From positions 434,001 through 498,000 of the forward strand of contig JAUDYN010000009.1 of the NCBI GenBank assembly GCA_030407005.1: a DNA stretch of 64,000 nt. The letters run 5' to 3'. Origin of the DNA: Desarmillaria ectypa. Lineage: Eukaryota; Basidiomycota; Agaricomycetes; Agaricales; Physalacriaceae. Below, one piece after another: positions 23,404 through 35,538 of the stretch. The position numbers were made by a program, and so were the translations under genes. The notes below the pieces were generated by a model that worked only from the letters and a program-made list of their open reading frames with translations, did not search any database and was not told where the DNA came from. How positions within the stretch are numbered: the stretch's first letter is position 1; every line of letters begins with the position of its first letter.

Positions 23404-23730
23404 TTGAATCTGAATGAAAGTCAATACATCAATCACGATGGAAGTAAAAGCTACTCGCACAGAGAACTGATTCTCATGGTTCTCCAGGAGAAAGTTTGGC
23501 TCAGATGCTCCAAATCGTCCAGCATGCACGACAGAAGACCAAAGCATGCCATAGGAGGATCCGAAGTGAGTGATAGAGAGCTGATGATGAATGAGCATGT
23601 CAGAAAGAAGGAAAAAGAGGAAGGGAAAATCTGCATGAACACCGAATCCACACATCATGCTGACTCAGAAGTTTTAAATAAAAAAATTGACTGGACGCCA
23701 CCAGGATTGCAGCCTGAAGAGTCAGATTGA
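23404..23730 (+). CDS. ORF Y of the duplicated block, copy 1
   Basis: An uninterrupted 108-codon frame. Its core (SDRELMM then EHVRKKEKEEGKI) is retained without gaps over 43 codons in the copy at 49,870-49,590. It is highly charged and probably helical. No domain name fits. Substitutions between the copies are both silent and amino-acid changing, so purifying selection is not obvious. It might be an exon of gene X or a separate gene. Confidence 0.4.
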   Translation: MNLNESQYINHDGSKSYSHRELILMVLQEKVWLRCSKSSSMHDRRPKHAIGGSEVSDRELMMNEHVRKKEKEEGKICMNTESTHHADSEVLNKKIDWTPPGLQPEESD

Positions 23731-24277
23731 ATCAACTTGGAGACCCTGTTGAGACCGGGGCTTGTATATAGGTTCCTAATAGGATGATATTCTTTGTTAT
23801 CGCTGGTTTTGAGCTACAAGGCCCTGGCCACCATCCACAAGAGAGAAAAGGGCTTCTTTCATAGGTAAACCTATCTGCCTACAATGTTCAGCATTGCTAA
23901 AACAGTGAAAATAAAGACACGTACAATACAGCTTTGTTTCCCTTCAAATACTCATGTCATGCAGAATAAAATGCCATCCATTTTGAGTATAATTCAGTTT
24001 AGAGAGAGGGAGGGTCATGGTATGACAATCCCATGATTTCCTGGACTGCGGCTGCCACTCCATTCCATCTTATGCTTGTCTTGTGCTGTTCAAACACTAA
24101 CACCAACAGCATCAGCAAGGTCTGCTACCTTTACAATTACAATTCCATAAGCACTTTATTCAATGTATATCTGATTTTTTTTTTTTGGTGGCAATGGCAG
24201 TTATATCTGAAGGATTGGATCCTGAGTCACGGACTCGTACACATGCCCGGTTATTTCATAAATTCCACTGATTTTAT

Positions 24278-25325
24278 ATGTCAGAAATCCCCCCCCCCCC
24301 CTCCCCTCCCTCAGAGATCATCAAGCATATATTGACGAACTCAGCAACGACCAGGAAGCACTAGCCGCTTCTCTGTCTGTTTCCCGAGCCTTCCATAGTC
24401 GAGCTCGGTACCGCCTCTTCCAAACCATCCACCTCAAGACAGAATCAGTTCCTTTCCCTCTGCAACATCTCGCCAGTGATTCTGACTCTGGTACAGTCAC
24501 TCAAGATATTTTATCATAGCACGATACCCCAGCTGCCCTCCCTGCCTAACGTCACCTCAGTATACATCAGGGGATGTCTCGATGATTTATGGCAGACTGA
24601 GTTTCTCCCTACTACCTTCCTTATGCTAGAGGATATCATGTTCCCCACCGCACGTGGATATGCACATCTTCACATCTCACACCCTTACCCTTGATCTGTG
24701 TATTAGTCCATCATCCCACAGTGGTCGGCGCCTATGTGCTGGCACAAGGTCCTTCTTTGGAGTTCTTCTCAATTGCATATGTCAACTACAGCATGTACAA
24801 GGCATTTCTAGGGAGCACGAGCAAAATGATCAGTCATTTCGCTCTTCATGGGTTATACAAGATACAGCACAAGGCTATTTTCCCATATGGTGCCGCTGGG
24901 ATATATAGAATCCTTGCTGTCACCAATGACATACTTCGAGAGCTCAATATGAAAGTGCATGTGTCCGGTAAGTGCTAAATAATCATTGCCTTGTTTTTTC
25001 TTTCTTTTTTTTACTAACTATAGCAATCATTAGACCCTCACCCGCTGTTCAACGAAGTCTGGGATATCTCACAGGTGCCAACGATCAACTATAGAGTGTC
25101 TGGCATCTCTAAGGGCCCTTTCACTGATAATATTTGCTGGCTTTCCTACTACATTGATACAAGTGACCGTCCTGCATCTATTGAGCGACTTATTATTCAT
25201 TTGAATCTGCCAAGTTTCCTAGGCGAGTTGACTTCACTGAAAGTCTAGAGCCACTAGACGCAATACTCACTGATCCTCAGTATTGTATGCTCAAGGTGGT
25301 TCAATTTAATTTCGGGGGAAAGTAG
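24278..25325 (+). pseudogene. F-box protein relic F1
   Basis: The start ATG at 24,278 matches the start of copy F2 at 48,919. It is followed by an in-frame C-run that adds about eight codons (Pro/Ser-rich) before the F-box. One base is missing in the CATATA-GAC region of the F-box, which shifts the frame. Beyond it, the frame DELSNDQEALAASLSVSRAF continues well, and LRR-like and C-terminal parts follow to about 25,325 (for example ELTSLK and LDAILTDPQ). One short intron is likely near 24,973-25,025. The family function is substrate recruitment to SCF ubiquitin ligases. Confidence 0.65.
24289..24310 (+). repeat. poly-C tract in F-box start
   Basis: A run of 13 C residues (24,289-24,301), then TCCCCTCCC, lies just after the F1 start codon. 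The paralogous site in F2 has only CCCCACAG, so the tract has expanded here. Confidence 0.85.
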
Positions 25326-26064
25326 AGGCGCTTGGAACGTAGGGTGCACCGGGCCTATCTGGATGATATCTTGGTATCTTTGCCCAAATGGTATGCCATT
25401 GGACGACTGGCAGTGGAGGACAAAGCAGCATGAAGGATGCCCCCATTTTCTCTATTCTCAACATATCCCACCATCATCGATCAACATCAAGGTGGATAAT
25501 TCGCACCCATCGTTGCATCGTCGATCCTTCCCTGTATGTTGTTGGGAGGGCTGGGGGCGTTCGGTGCCTGGGTGCTAGGAAATAAACCAGCACATCACAA
25601 GAGCTCTGTATGGCAGCAAGTACCGGACCGACTTCCGAAGTTTGCCGCAGCCGCCGACAGCTTTTCCTCGCTGCTCAAACCACTCGAATATAACAGAGCG
25701 AGTACATCTACCCCTTGCAAAGGCGCTCTCGTGTCAGACCTTCTGCGCACCGCTTACCTCCTTATCTTCCGAATCAAGACTCAGGAACGATGCTTGTCCT
25801 TTCGGATGTTCTCTCCCGAATGCCAGAAATATGTAGTTGTGCGTTGTTGCCTTATTTGCATTGGGTCGATTGAGATATCCTTCCGGATCCAGTAATGTCA
25901 GTGTACCACGCAAGATAACCTCTGCTAGTTGTTCGCAAAGGGAAGCCGCAACATGAAGTCAGATGACTCTTATTGCAACATCTCATTTTCTTTTTAGCCC
26001 GCAATTGTAGCGGTTTTTCTCGAAACTAACTTGGACAATACTCATTCTATTTTGACGCATAGGT

Positions 26065-26310
26065 CGGTTCAACTAAGTCAGAACCGCTTGAACAATTGGC
26101 CATGTCATTGGATGAATCCCTTCAAAGTATGTACGTAACCAATAGTTTATGTTCATCAGGCCACTAACCATATTCTGGTCTGTTCTTTGTCAGGATTAGG
26201 TCATCTCTTTGGGTATGCTCAGCTCATTATGCTGCAGCTCGTACCAGCCTCGGAGATTATCCGGAGTGTTCTAACGATGGTTCCGAGGCTATTTGCGGTA
26301 GCTAAGTTGT
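26065..26310 (+). pseudogene. MFS transporter relic 2
   Basis: The frame reads TA-stop-TIGHVIG-stop-IPSK and, after an intron-like gap to about 26,195, ASEIIRSVLTM. These match TAWTIGYVVGQIPSK and AMEIIWSVLTI in the relic at 57.2-57.9 kb. Both recall transmembrane segments of the allantoate/pantothenate-type (Dal5/Fen2) MFS carriers. Two key codons are stops (Trp and Gln positions). Only two segments survive. Confidence 0.55.
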
Positions 26311-26986
26311 AACGCTTTACGTACGTCTTCCAGGCTCGTATCCACCAAAATACTATGAAGGTGTCATACTCGTCAAGCCTAACTCAGGTCTAGCTTCCGT
26401 TGTATTCATTCCACTTGCCCCATTGTTTATCAGATCACTGAGGCAGTTAATGGTCTCGTATTTCCCCAAGCGGACCAGCTACGTTCCATGAGACTCTGAT
26501 CTCCCTCGTTGACAAGTCGTGGTTTTAGCGTTTTTGGAAATTTGACTACTGTTTTTGTCTTGAATGTCGCCCAGCCACTCCTCTCACTTCTTTTAACATG
26601 TTGACAGTTTACGTGGCACCGGCGACTTTATACTTCTAGAGTCGAGACGCTAGATGCCTCTGCGCGGCATTATATATACGCACCATTGAGAAACGGATTT
26701 TGGAGGCGTAGAAACGGAGCAAAAAACAAATATACCTCTTTACGGTGACAAGAATCTCTAAGAGGATTGTTTGCACCCCGTAAAACAGCCGATATGGGTC
26801 AATCTCAGATCCAGATGGAGACCTGCGAACACCTGTCGGTTATCATCTGACGTTGCAGGAATAGCATCATACCGGTATCTGATGAGGTGATTGTCTGTCG
26901 AGCTCAATCTCACCGATTAGGCCGATATACACTCGACGACCTTTGCACATCACTACCATTTCTCAGACAGACATTTCGAGTACCCA

Positions 26987-28623
26987 ATGCCAGTCGCCGC
27001 GCCCCAGCTAGGATCCTACAAATACGTACCGGAGACCAAAGTTCGTCGCCGTTTCCTAATCGCATATCATGCTGACGGTATGATAGGAAGATCTCGACTG
27101 GGCAGACCTCGTCACCGTTGACCTGAGTTTGTACGATACTCGAGAGGGCAAGAAGCGGCTTGCAAAGACACTTATCGAGGCCGTCCGTGAGAAGGGGTTC
27201 TTCTATGTCAAGAACTTCAATATATCCCAGGAGCGTGTTGATCGGCAGTTTGCCCTTGGTAAACGGTTCTTTGAGCTGCCGATGGAGGAGAAATCTGCGT
27301 ATACACCTGACATGGGTGCGCTAGTCGTTTTCCTATGAGAAGGGTGTCATTAATAGGAATTCGTACGATATAGGCAACGGTAAGGTCAATGGCTACATCC
27401 CTGCCGGTCGCAAAATGTAGGTGTCTTCCAAGCAGCTTACCGGTCGTTATTTATGGATCTTCCCGCGCTAGTATCAACGCTGACACGGGGACGAGGGTCC
27501 GTACGGAAATGTATAACATTCCAAGTGAGTCCTATTTGGCATACCCTGCTTGATTCTGACTAATTATCAGAGTTCAATGGCTATTTCCCCCAAGTGCATC
27601 CCCTCGTAGTGGCTGAGAACCTCAAGGAAGTCGAGGAATTTGCAAGGGTGGGCGCTTCTCGATTCTCGGCGCTTGGCGCTCGGTATTGACACGCTTTCTT
27701 CAGTCCCTCCATAGCGAAGTTTTGGATCCTCTATTTGTTTTGCTAGCTATTGCTCTAGAGCTTCCCGAGGACGTGTTCACTAAAATCCATAAATACGAGG
27801 AGAAAAGCGAGGTGAGCCCTTCTATCTTGGCCTACTCCCAGGAGTCGATCTGAAAATGATGTATAGGATCATCTGAGATACATGAAATACTCGAAATTTA
27901 CCGAAGAAGAAAATAAGAAACTGACGAATTGGTCGTACGGACATACCGGTAAGTCCAACAATACCATGGCTAGGATTGGTGCAACCCAACTTTCCTAAAG
28001 ACCTCGGCAGCTTTACACTCCTCTTCCGTCAGCCTGTTGCGGCGCTTCAAATTCGGTACCACTCTACTGGCGAATGGAAATGGGTCAAACCCCGGGATGC
28101 TACTCTCACGGTTAATGCATGCGACGCACTCTCATTCTTGACTGGAAGATACGTCAAGAGCACAGTCCACCGGTTCAGTGATCTCTCTTAGACACTCCAG
28201 CACCATCCGTTAATACATTGTCCTCTAGGGTGACTGTTCCCCCCAAAGACCAGCAGCACGTCGACCGTTTGGGACTGCTTTACTTCTCCAGGTACATTGA
28301 AATATGATCTAGGTTTGAGGCCCACATTGAACCTGCCGACTTTTGAAGGCCTCATAATGATGTCACCCTCACGACTGTCAAGAACTCCAAAGTACTGGAG
28401 CGGGAAGGGCACTCCCAGAATCAGTTCGAGTCTAGCGGAAACAAAGCACCGACTATGGAAGGTTAGCTGACGGGTAAAATTTTCAAGTGGTTTACTGACC
28501 TTGTCTGCTCGCTCAGAGTGGACTTTTGCCAAGCAAACGTGGCAAAGGACCAAAGGAAGTCGAACTGGCGAATTCAGTATGGCAACTATTCTTCCTGGTT
28601 TCAAAGAGCAAGTCTACGTGTAG
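26987..28623 (+). CDS. 2-oxoglutarate/Fe(II) oxygenase (isopenicillin N synthase-like)
   Basis: Eleven exons join in frame: 26,987-27,040, 27,087-27,315, 27,374-27,416, 27,472-27,524, 27,571-27,647, 27,704-27,811, 27,867-27,948, 28,001-28,172, 28,229-28,291, 28,349-28,461 and 28,517-28,623. The product is 366 residues. The N-terminal DIOX_N-type part (DLVTVDLS, GFFYVKN) is followed by the double-stranded beta-helix. The iron ligands are His214 and Asp216 (HTD, made across the exon 7/8 junction) and His272. Arg286 is the probable 2-oxoglutarate-binding Arg. Length and motif order fit the fungal family, whose members oxidise small metabolites in the cytosol. The substrate is unknown. No secondary-metabolite cluster is visible beside it. 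A TATATATA run near 26,670 may be the promoter element. Confidence 0.88.
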
Positions 28624-29030
28624 CTACATTGTTTGGAGTTGGGACCACCACAGCTTGGAGGAAGTACCCGCCAAGTGTCATCCTTTAGAGTTAACTTTTC
28701 TGGTAGTGGTGCTTATCATGTCTGTTATTGTCTACCTTCTTATCCGATGCGATTTGCATTTAGCAGGACTTCCAAGTTGAAGACTCGCCCATATGATCTT
28801 GCGACATCGAATCTGAGTTCATCACATGTGCTTGCTTAGATGTATTATGTCCAAAAACGGCCTCAAATGGATGAGTCTCTTGCCACCACCATCAAGACGG
28901 TGCTCAGTGCTCACCCCACTTGGAGCCCTCCGTGGCAACGTTTGCGGGCAAGACGTTCCTCTGATTAAGTCGAAGGTTATGCGCTACTAATAATCTACTC
29001 AAAGATTCGGTCGATATCCTCTCTTGGGAC

Positions 29031-29320
29031 ATGATGTATCTCCTGAAATGCTTGCAGAAGGGCGTTCCTGTGCGGCTCAACGTCAATCTGACCTTCGATA
29101 AAATAGCGTTCGACCAGCTGCATGTTGATGGTACATGGAGGGCGATAGACAACGTTATACGAGATGACATGTCTTTGCTCTGCTTCACAAGGATACGACT
29201 AAGGGGGATTTCGCTCTGCCCTTGCATATGATGTATGCTGCGGGGCGATTGACCATCGTATTTACGGGAGAAGATAGTTTTATCGATCTAGTGGTTGAAC
29301 TTCAGTTTGAAGTATCATAG
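29031..29320 (+). pseudogene. F-box protein C-terminal relic F7
   Basis: MMYLLKCLQKGVPVRLNVNL then DGTWRAIDNVI aligns in style with LEWLMTCLAKGSYPLRVEQI and SPWTRLDKAI at the end of F4. After a frame change, AAGRLTIVFTGED ends at a stop at 29,320. Only the C-terminal third of an F-box gene is left, and no F-box precedes it. Confidence 0.5.
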
Positions 29321-29697
29321 CGTTGAGCACACACACTACTTGCCTGCAAAGACGACTGAGAAAAAGATGGAGTCGTTTTACTCTCCTTGGATTTATCAGA
29401 TTTGTTGTTCTTTCCCAGTACCTCCCTAGACTATAGGGCAGAAGGTAGTCCTACAAGATGTGTCGGAGTAGCTGGTATTTTCCTCCATAAATATACCGAT
29501 TATATGAGTTTGCCCACATCCCGTCCGACAGCATTCGACAAAATACAACAAGAGAAGTCGGTCCCGCTCATTTTCTGGCTTGTAGAAAGTTCGAAGGGCG
29601 CTCACTGTAGGGTCCAGGTGCATGGATAGACAGCGAAAAACTCTAGACATATGATGTGACCTGCGGCGCTGGCAGGGCGGCCGTCCAAAGAGCGAGA

Positions 29698-30887
29698 TTA
29701 TAGGGTGTCATTGTCTGCCTCGTACTCGACTCTCACTCTCCCCTCAGAATGTAGACCGGGCATCGCTGACACAATACTCTTATCAGCCAGTGTATCCCGA
29801 CCTATGTGTCCTCCAAGGGCGATCATGACGTGAATCGCACTGAAATGCGGGTAACCACAAATCGCCTTGTCCAGCCTTGTCCAAGGACTCGTAGGGAGAA
29901 GATTATCTACGATTATAATGATCTGCTCGACCCTCAAGGGATACGAACCTTTTGCCAGGCATGTCATAAGCCACTCCAACCCCCAAGAAGAGTATAACCA
30001 GTTCCCCTGCGATCGCAGGGTAATAATCGGTACATGAGAGACATCCAGGATCTGTTTGTCAGACCACCTAGATGAGGGATCTGCCGGTGTAATGCTGAGT
30101 TTCTACGTGGAAAAATGGCATAGACCGCGAATTTCGAAACCGACTCACAGTGAAAGGCAGGTCCGAGATACAGCTCGCGAAGTGAGTCCCTGCTCGCGTT
30201 GACCAAACGCTGGATGTCCGCGACTTGTTCGAGGACAAAGCTGAAGAAGCGGAGCTCGCGCAGGTTGTGTAGGGCGAACGGTCTCAGACGGGGGTGCCCA
30301 TGGAAAAAAGCACAGACGCCGTCGGAGTTAATGGATGTGATGCATAGGACTTCTATCGGTGGGCCCTTATCATCACAGGATGGCTCGAGTAGATGAGAAT
30401 TCTCCGATCCTGTTCCAGTCGCGAATACGGTGCGGAGGGATAGAGACTTAAGAAGCGGAAGGGCCCCAATCAAACTTCGAAAAGTTTCTGTCGAGGAGAA
30501 AGTCATGTCCCGGATCGATAGCGACGTAAGGGTGCTAGGAACCCACGAGAAAATCCTCCTGAAGGACTCCAAGTCCCGGGGAATGACTCTCAGCGAGCCA
30601 TTGAAATGGAGCGTATGAACGTGCGAAAGTTTTGGTAGACTGATGGCAGAATCGGGGAGGGTGACGTGAAGGATTTTGACCAAGTAAGGGATCGAAGGTG
30701 ACTTCGCGCATAAAAGGCTGAATTCCTCAAAGTCACGCTTTTCGGCCAAGCGAATGATCGGGAAAAGATAAAATTGGGCTCGACAGCGGAAGAAGCTCGA
30801 GACGGACAGGCAAGCAAGGAGAGTGCGGCGATCTCCGTTCAGGTGGTCGATGATGGCATCGACGAGCTCCTGAGGAAAGTAGGTCAT
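29698..30887 (-). CDS. F-box protein F4, possibly intact
   Basis: The start at 30,887 opens MTYFPQELVDAIIDHLNGDR, a clear F-box, followed by leucine-rich segments. A likely intron of 54 nt (30,149-30,096, GTGAGT to CAG) keeps the frame. The family-typical end, with LEWLMTCLAKGS and SPWTRLDKAI and finishing at 29,698, lies in another frame after about 30,000. Either a second intron (about 62 nt, ending CGCAG near 30,013) or a frameshift joins them. I cannot decide which. The expected product is about 370 residues. It is the best-preserved of seven F-box loci in the window and would act as an SCF substrate receptor. Confidence 0.7.
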
Positions 30888-32358
30888 GGTGCACTGCTTA
30901 TTGGCTCAGTCATGTTCGGTATCAGATACATGTAATAACAGCAGCGTACAGAAGGGGTGAATCGAATTTCTCTTGAGTTTTGCATCCACCGGTTGGAACC
31001 CGAGTATTCTAGCCAGGTTGAAGTATCAAGACTAGTGCCAGAAAAAAGATCAGCGGAGCCTCTTACCGAAAAGATACTCTATATTTCAGTCGTTCGTGGA
31101 AAGCGAAGAACTCGGCGAATGAGTTAGTAAGAGGCCTGTCTTCGTATGAAGAAATTAAATCTCGGAAATGAGATGCAGTAGTTGCAAGATAGGACAAAGA
31201 CGAGTGAGGGCCCAAGCTCTGTCGAGGAAGCCGCGGGAAGGCTGAGAAGAGAAGGATCGTTGATGTTGGTGGCACGAAGTCAACCCAAGCAAGAGCAAGG
31301 GCCGCGTTATATAGTAATGATGATGTTCCGGGCCGAATCTGTCAGTCACACTTTTGCGTACAGAGTCTCAGTCAGCAGCCCATTGTTGATTCGGCGGTCC
31401 AGTGGCCACTTTGGTGATTTGAGTGGATCAGTGATATAGTGTAGTGAGTCTCGTCGCATTGTTCACCGATGATGACGGACGATGATCGACGATCTAAGGG
31501 ATCAGTAACTTAAATAACTGCTCTATCAGTTCAAGAATCATTGCAAGTCTTCCGGATCCTATTTGCGTTGGTAATAGGGTGAGTGAGCCCTAGTGAGCCC
31601 TGTGGGGGTTCAGGAGTCAAAAGGAATGGTATGTGCCACATTTTGTATTGTACTCGCCGAACTGATACGGTACCTGATGATGGATAGTGATCTGTCTGAC
31701 AGGCAATATGGAGTGTATTTACGCATCTATTGACTATGTGATACTATGGATGGTGGAATGACCCTCACTAGGAAGGATATATAGGTACCCGGACCACGGC
31801 ACGTTCATTAAAGTTTTAAACGAGCCCCCCCGCCAATGATCTATGTGAACTCTTTCGACGAGCTAATCCTCGAGAACTAAAAACTCATCCGGAGTGGAGT
31901 ATCATTCTAAAAGGAATCCCGAAGGCCTACGCCAAAATGAACAAGCGAGAAGAAACACATTACGATAATCACGAACCCTTCGCAATTGAATATTGAATAC
32001 CGATCAAAGTGAGGCCGGAGGTCGTAAAGATAGCCATCTGCTCGCAACTCACCTGGCTCCGCCGGCTACGGATGCCTGACGTGTCTACCGGAAGACGATG
32101 ATATTAGTCGGCGAGTGCACGGAGCCGGTGCAAAAAGATTGCACACAGTGAGACCCCAAACCGGATTAGAATATCAGGACCACGGAATGTTATGGCAATC
32201 CATCCCGGTGTGATACGAATGCATTGAATTTTAGCTCAGAAGAGTGACTTTGGATCTGAGCGTGGACGATAGACCCTAGGAAAGGCAGGTTGGCTGCCAG
32301 CTGAGCGCATGCTCAGGTAACAAAACGAGGCGGGTAACCCAGTCCACCGTATATAATA
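30888..32358. other. no recognisable gene
   Basis: This includes the region upstream of F4. I see only short overlapping ORFs without family matches. Confidence 0.4.
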
Positions 32359-33300
32359 ATGATGCAACACCGCGAGTACTGTTTCAGAAGGGCACCATTT
32401 TCTACCGCCCTAGCGGCGTCTACTATATACTACGCTGTGAATTTGCGTCGCATGGTTGCTTATCGAACCGGGATTCATATCTTCATTTATTGGCTGAAAC
32501 AGTTATCTCATTCCAGATTATCATCTGTAACAACACGAAATTTCGCCATCGAGATGACTGTCGAAATGTGGAATTACTTACAGCATTCGCGTCGCAAGCT
32601 GCTTGAACAACAATATCCGTTCCTATCTCGCAAGCAGCAGGGTAGACTCTCCCCGCCAGTCCAGGCAATTTCCCCGGATCTTATATTGGCAGACAGGAAT
32701 TCTACTTTGGAATCATGTTACGGTAAGCCATCTCAATGCGATGCGATGTACCTTCACTTACCCGTTAATCTGAAACTGCGTGTGCCTTAGGGAAGGTAGT
32801 GTTGGCTGGCAGCTGCCAGTCGAACATACTTACACTAAAAAGTCCAGGATTTTCTCCAATAACGTTCCTTTGGGTGCTGTTTCAGAAAGAGGTTCAACGG
32901 CCGTAGACTAAACCCAAAGGAAGTTAAACATCAAGCAACGCAGAACTGCGCACTGCATTCGTACCATGAGTTGTCTACCAAACCAGGGCGACAATATCCG
33001 TTCCGATTTCGCAAGCAGCTCCCAGGTAAGAGTAGGCTAGTCCAAGCAGTTTCCCCAAGGTCATATCACAGAAGAGCAATGCGCACACCACGTATTGAAG
33101 AATGAAGATGCGCTGAGGGCGCTCTCGACCTGGATAGATATTGCGAGCGGTGAGCTCGCAGAGGGGCTCAAAAAAAGTTTATCAACTAACATTGGCCGGT
33201 ACCAAGTTCACAGATCCGAGTCTAATTGTAAGAAGAACAGCTGAGCACTCGGCCTAGGCAGTTTTCTCGGATCGTACGTTATCTTGTGGCAGAGGAGACG
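32359..33300 (+). repeat. weak degenerate repeat region
   Basis: An ORF of 143 codons at 32,359-32,790 lacks a recognisable domain. Three diverged copies of a ~45-base motif occur near 32,660, 33,045 and 33,255 (CAGGCAATTTCCCCGG and relatives). The first two are preceded by CAATATCCGTTCC, at about 32,612 and 32,992. The repeat is too decayed to classify. Confidence 0.35.
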
Positions 33301-33973
33301 GGCGCAGAAAAGGCAAAGACGTCCGATATTTTGGAGGGCAAGCGGTGGAGGAGGGAGGACGATACATATTTGAACTTTGACCACGGCAATAGTGGCAGGT
33401 GGTAGTAAAGGACAAGCTTTGATCGGACCAGTCCCGCCGGTCCCTTTGCAGCATGTAATGTTTGATACTGACACAAGGTCCCGATCAGGAACGGCCGTGA
33501 CATGGCGGCAAGCTATGTGCTGTGGCTATGAAGGCTAGTACCAACCACACGGTTGCGTACGTCTCGCGGGCTCTTCATGGGGCGCATTAAACACAAGTCG
33601 GGATGAGTGTTATATGCAATAGTAGTCACTACCAGGACAGGGAACAAGAACAATGGGCAATAGCATGGGAGTACTGGTGGGACTGGAAATGGGGTCACAA
33701 AACAAGAGACGGGGACGATAGCAATGCAGGGGAACATGCATAGGCGGTGATTAGCAGTGCTCATGATAAAGGGGCTTTATCGGCAGGGTCAAGTAAGTAT
33801 TCGTATTCGTATTCAGTTTCAATTCCGGAACAAGTACAAAGACATAAGCCACCATATACAACATCGCTAGCTAGATGAATAAAATAAAAAAGAGGAGAAA
33901 GAGGGGGCAATACAGCATAGAAACAGCAGGGCAGCGACAATCAATATCATCCAGAGAAAAGAGAAACAAAAAA

Positions 33974-34953
33974 TCACTCCGTTCTCTGCCTCTTCCCATC
34001 CCCTTCCTCTTTTCCATCACCATCCTCGTTCATCCTCTTCTTCCCGGTACCAGCACCAGCACCTCCCTTCAGCCCTTCCAACTCTGCCTCAGCCCTCTGC
34101 CTCCCCATCCTCTCCTCATCCCACATCCTCCTCATCTCCTCCAACTGCGCCTGCAAATCCCCCATCGCCTGATCCATCAATAGCTTCTCCAGCGTCCACT
34201 TCTCGATATTCCGCGCCTCGTTCTCTTTCAGGTGGTGGATGTACTGCACCGCACGGGACAGGATCGCGCCTTTGGCTTTTTCGCCTGAGCCGTTGGGGAC
34301 GATCCGACCGAGCTCGTTGATGCCTTCGTTGATATTTCCACGGCGGCGGCGTTCGACTTCTTTCTGCAGGACGGAATCAGTCTCATGGGACCGGAGGCTG
34401 GGGACCTATGAGGAACTCACATGGTTATCCTTCCGCTGCCTCGTCCACTCGTCGCTGCCCATCGCCGCCCCACTTTTAGACCTCCTAGCACCAAGGTTGG
34501 GATTCGGGCCTTGGGGAATGGAGGGGGGCTCTTCCGGTTGCGGTGCAGCCTCCGCCTCCGCCTTCTTCTGGTTTCCGAGATTAGGTGGTCCGGCGGGATG
34601 GGACGACGGGCCGGGGTCGTTGATAGAAAAGGCGGGGTTGAACCCGGATTGCTGGGCGAGGTGGGAGAGGGCTTGGGCGGCGTCTACTTTGGTGCCTTGG
34701 GGGTTTGCGTTCTGAGGGATGGGTGTTAGGATGGGTGGGGACACGATCACGTGTGGGATGAGGGAAGGATAAAGGCAGGGTAGGCTTCATTGACGCTTAC
34801 CTTGAATACCGGAAGATCAAGGGTGGTTAGCAATGCTAGAAGCTGGTCCCTTCCGATTCCAGGAATCGTCGCTACATCGACGGCTGGCTGAGCCGCAGGA
34901 GCCGCTTGGGTTGCAGGCTGGGCTGATTCTTGAGTAGTTGCATTCGGAGCCAT
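33974..34953 (-). CDS. CBF1: Cbf1-type bHLH transcription factor
   Basis: Exons 34,953-34,801, 34,711-34,421 and 34,363-33,974 join in frame over introns of 89 and 57 nt, giving 277 residues. The bHLH starts near residue 142 (QRKDNH-KEVERRRRGNIN). The E-box-reading trio is present as His148, Glu152 and Arg156. The second helix continues into NIEKWTLEKLL, which is characteristic of Cbf1 orthologues, and then a long coiled coil. The N-terminus is Ala/Gln/Pro-rich. Cbf1 binds CACGTG as a dimer. In yeast it acts at centromeres and methionine genes; here it is likely a nuclear regulator. The C-terminus is Lys/Glu-rich. Confidence 0.88.
34746..34753. promoter_or_regulatory. CDEI/E-box in CBF1 intron 1
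   Basis: ATCACGTG fits the Cbf1 consensus RTCACRTG and lies inside the first intron of the gene for this factor. It may allow autoregulation. Confidence 0.45.
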
Positions 34954-35532
34954 GCTGGTCGACTAAATATACAGAATTCTGCTCGAAAGCTCTTCTTGAA
35001 GATGCCAAAGAAATCTGAGTGGCCAAAAAAGTTAATATCACCGTCGACGGCGTATTCAATGGATCGTATTCGCCTGAGACTGGGGTCGGATATCAACCAA
35101 GCTAAGAATGTACGCAGAAATGAAGATGACAGACGATAAATGTCAGCAAGAGAATCGTATTGGAGGGGGTTGGCTCGCTGTGGTCGACGATGAGCAAGAA
35201 ATACTGATCGCGTCGCGGTAAAATGGGGGGTGCTGACTTGGGGAGGTCGTCACATGGGAATCACGCCTTTTGTGAAAAACCACGGGAGAGGACCTCGAGC
35301 ACCTTATGAATCTTCCCACGCGTGCCATCGTGCTACTTTCCACATTTCTGGTGGCTCTCTCATGCTTCTGACATTACAAAACTGTATCGAGACAAAGCAT
35401 TGTATAAAAATATTGTCCACGAAAAAGTACGGGGTACACAAATAGAATAGACAATGAGAAGAGAAAGAGACAATCCTAACCAGGTCCCCGGGGTCCCGAT
35501 GCCGATTCTCCGGCATTACTCTGCCGATGTGG

Positions 35533-35538
35533 CACGTG
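35533..35538. promoter_or_regulatory. E-box upstream of CBF1
   Basis: CACGTG sits about 580 bases upstream of the CBF1 start. It is a second potential site for the factor's own product. Confidence 0.3.

Larger units (their letters stand above)
22253..25000 (+). repeat. inverted duplication block L1, right part
   Basis: This stretch aligns with the minus strand of 48,250-51,545. Clear anchors are 22,258-22,345 (match to 51,460-51,545 reversed), the gene X part at 22,560-23,140, ORF Y at 23,440-23,660 and the F-box gene from 24,278. Order and orientation are kept. The other copy carries an extra ~290 bp between X and Y. Confidence 0.8.

Noticed and set aside
27417..27471. Premature end of the 2OG oxygenase at the TAG in AAAATGTAGG
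   Set aside because: A GT-AG intron there restores the frame, and later motifs (HTD, VHR, final EEWTFAKQ) continue to the end.
27949..28000. Loss of the iron-binding Asp in the oxygenase (GHTG)
   Set aside because: Using the acceptor CTAAAG at 28,000 instead of the CTAG at 27,973 rebuilds HTD exactly.
34010..34190. Pro/Leu-rich plus-strand ORF at 33,875-34,183
   Set aside because: It is the antisense shadow of the coiled-coil end of the bHLH gene.
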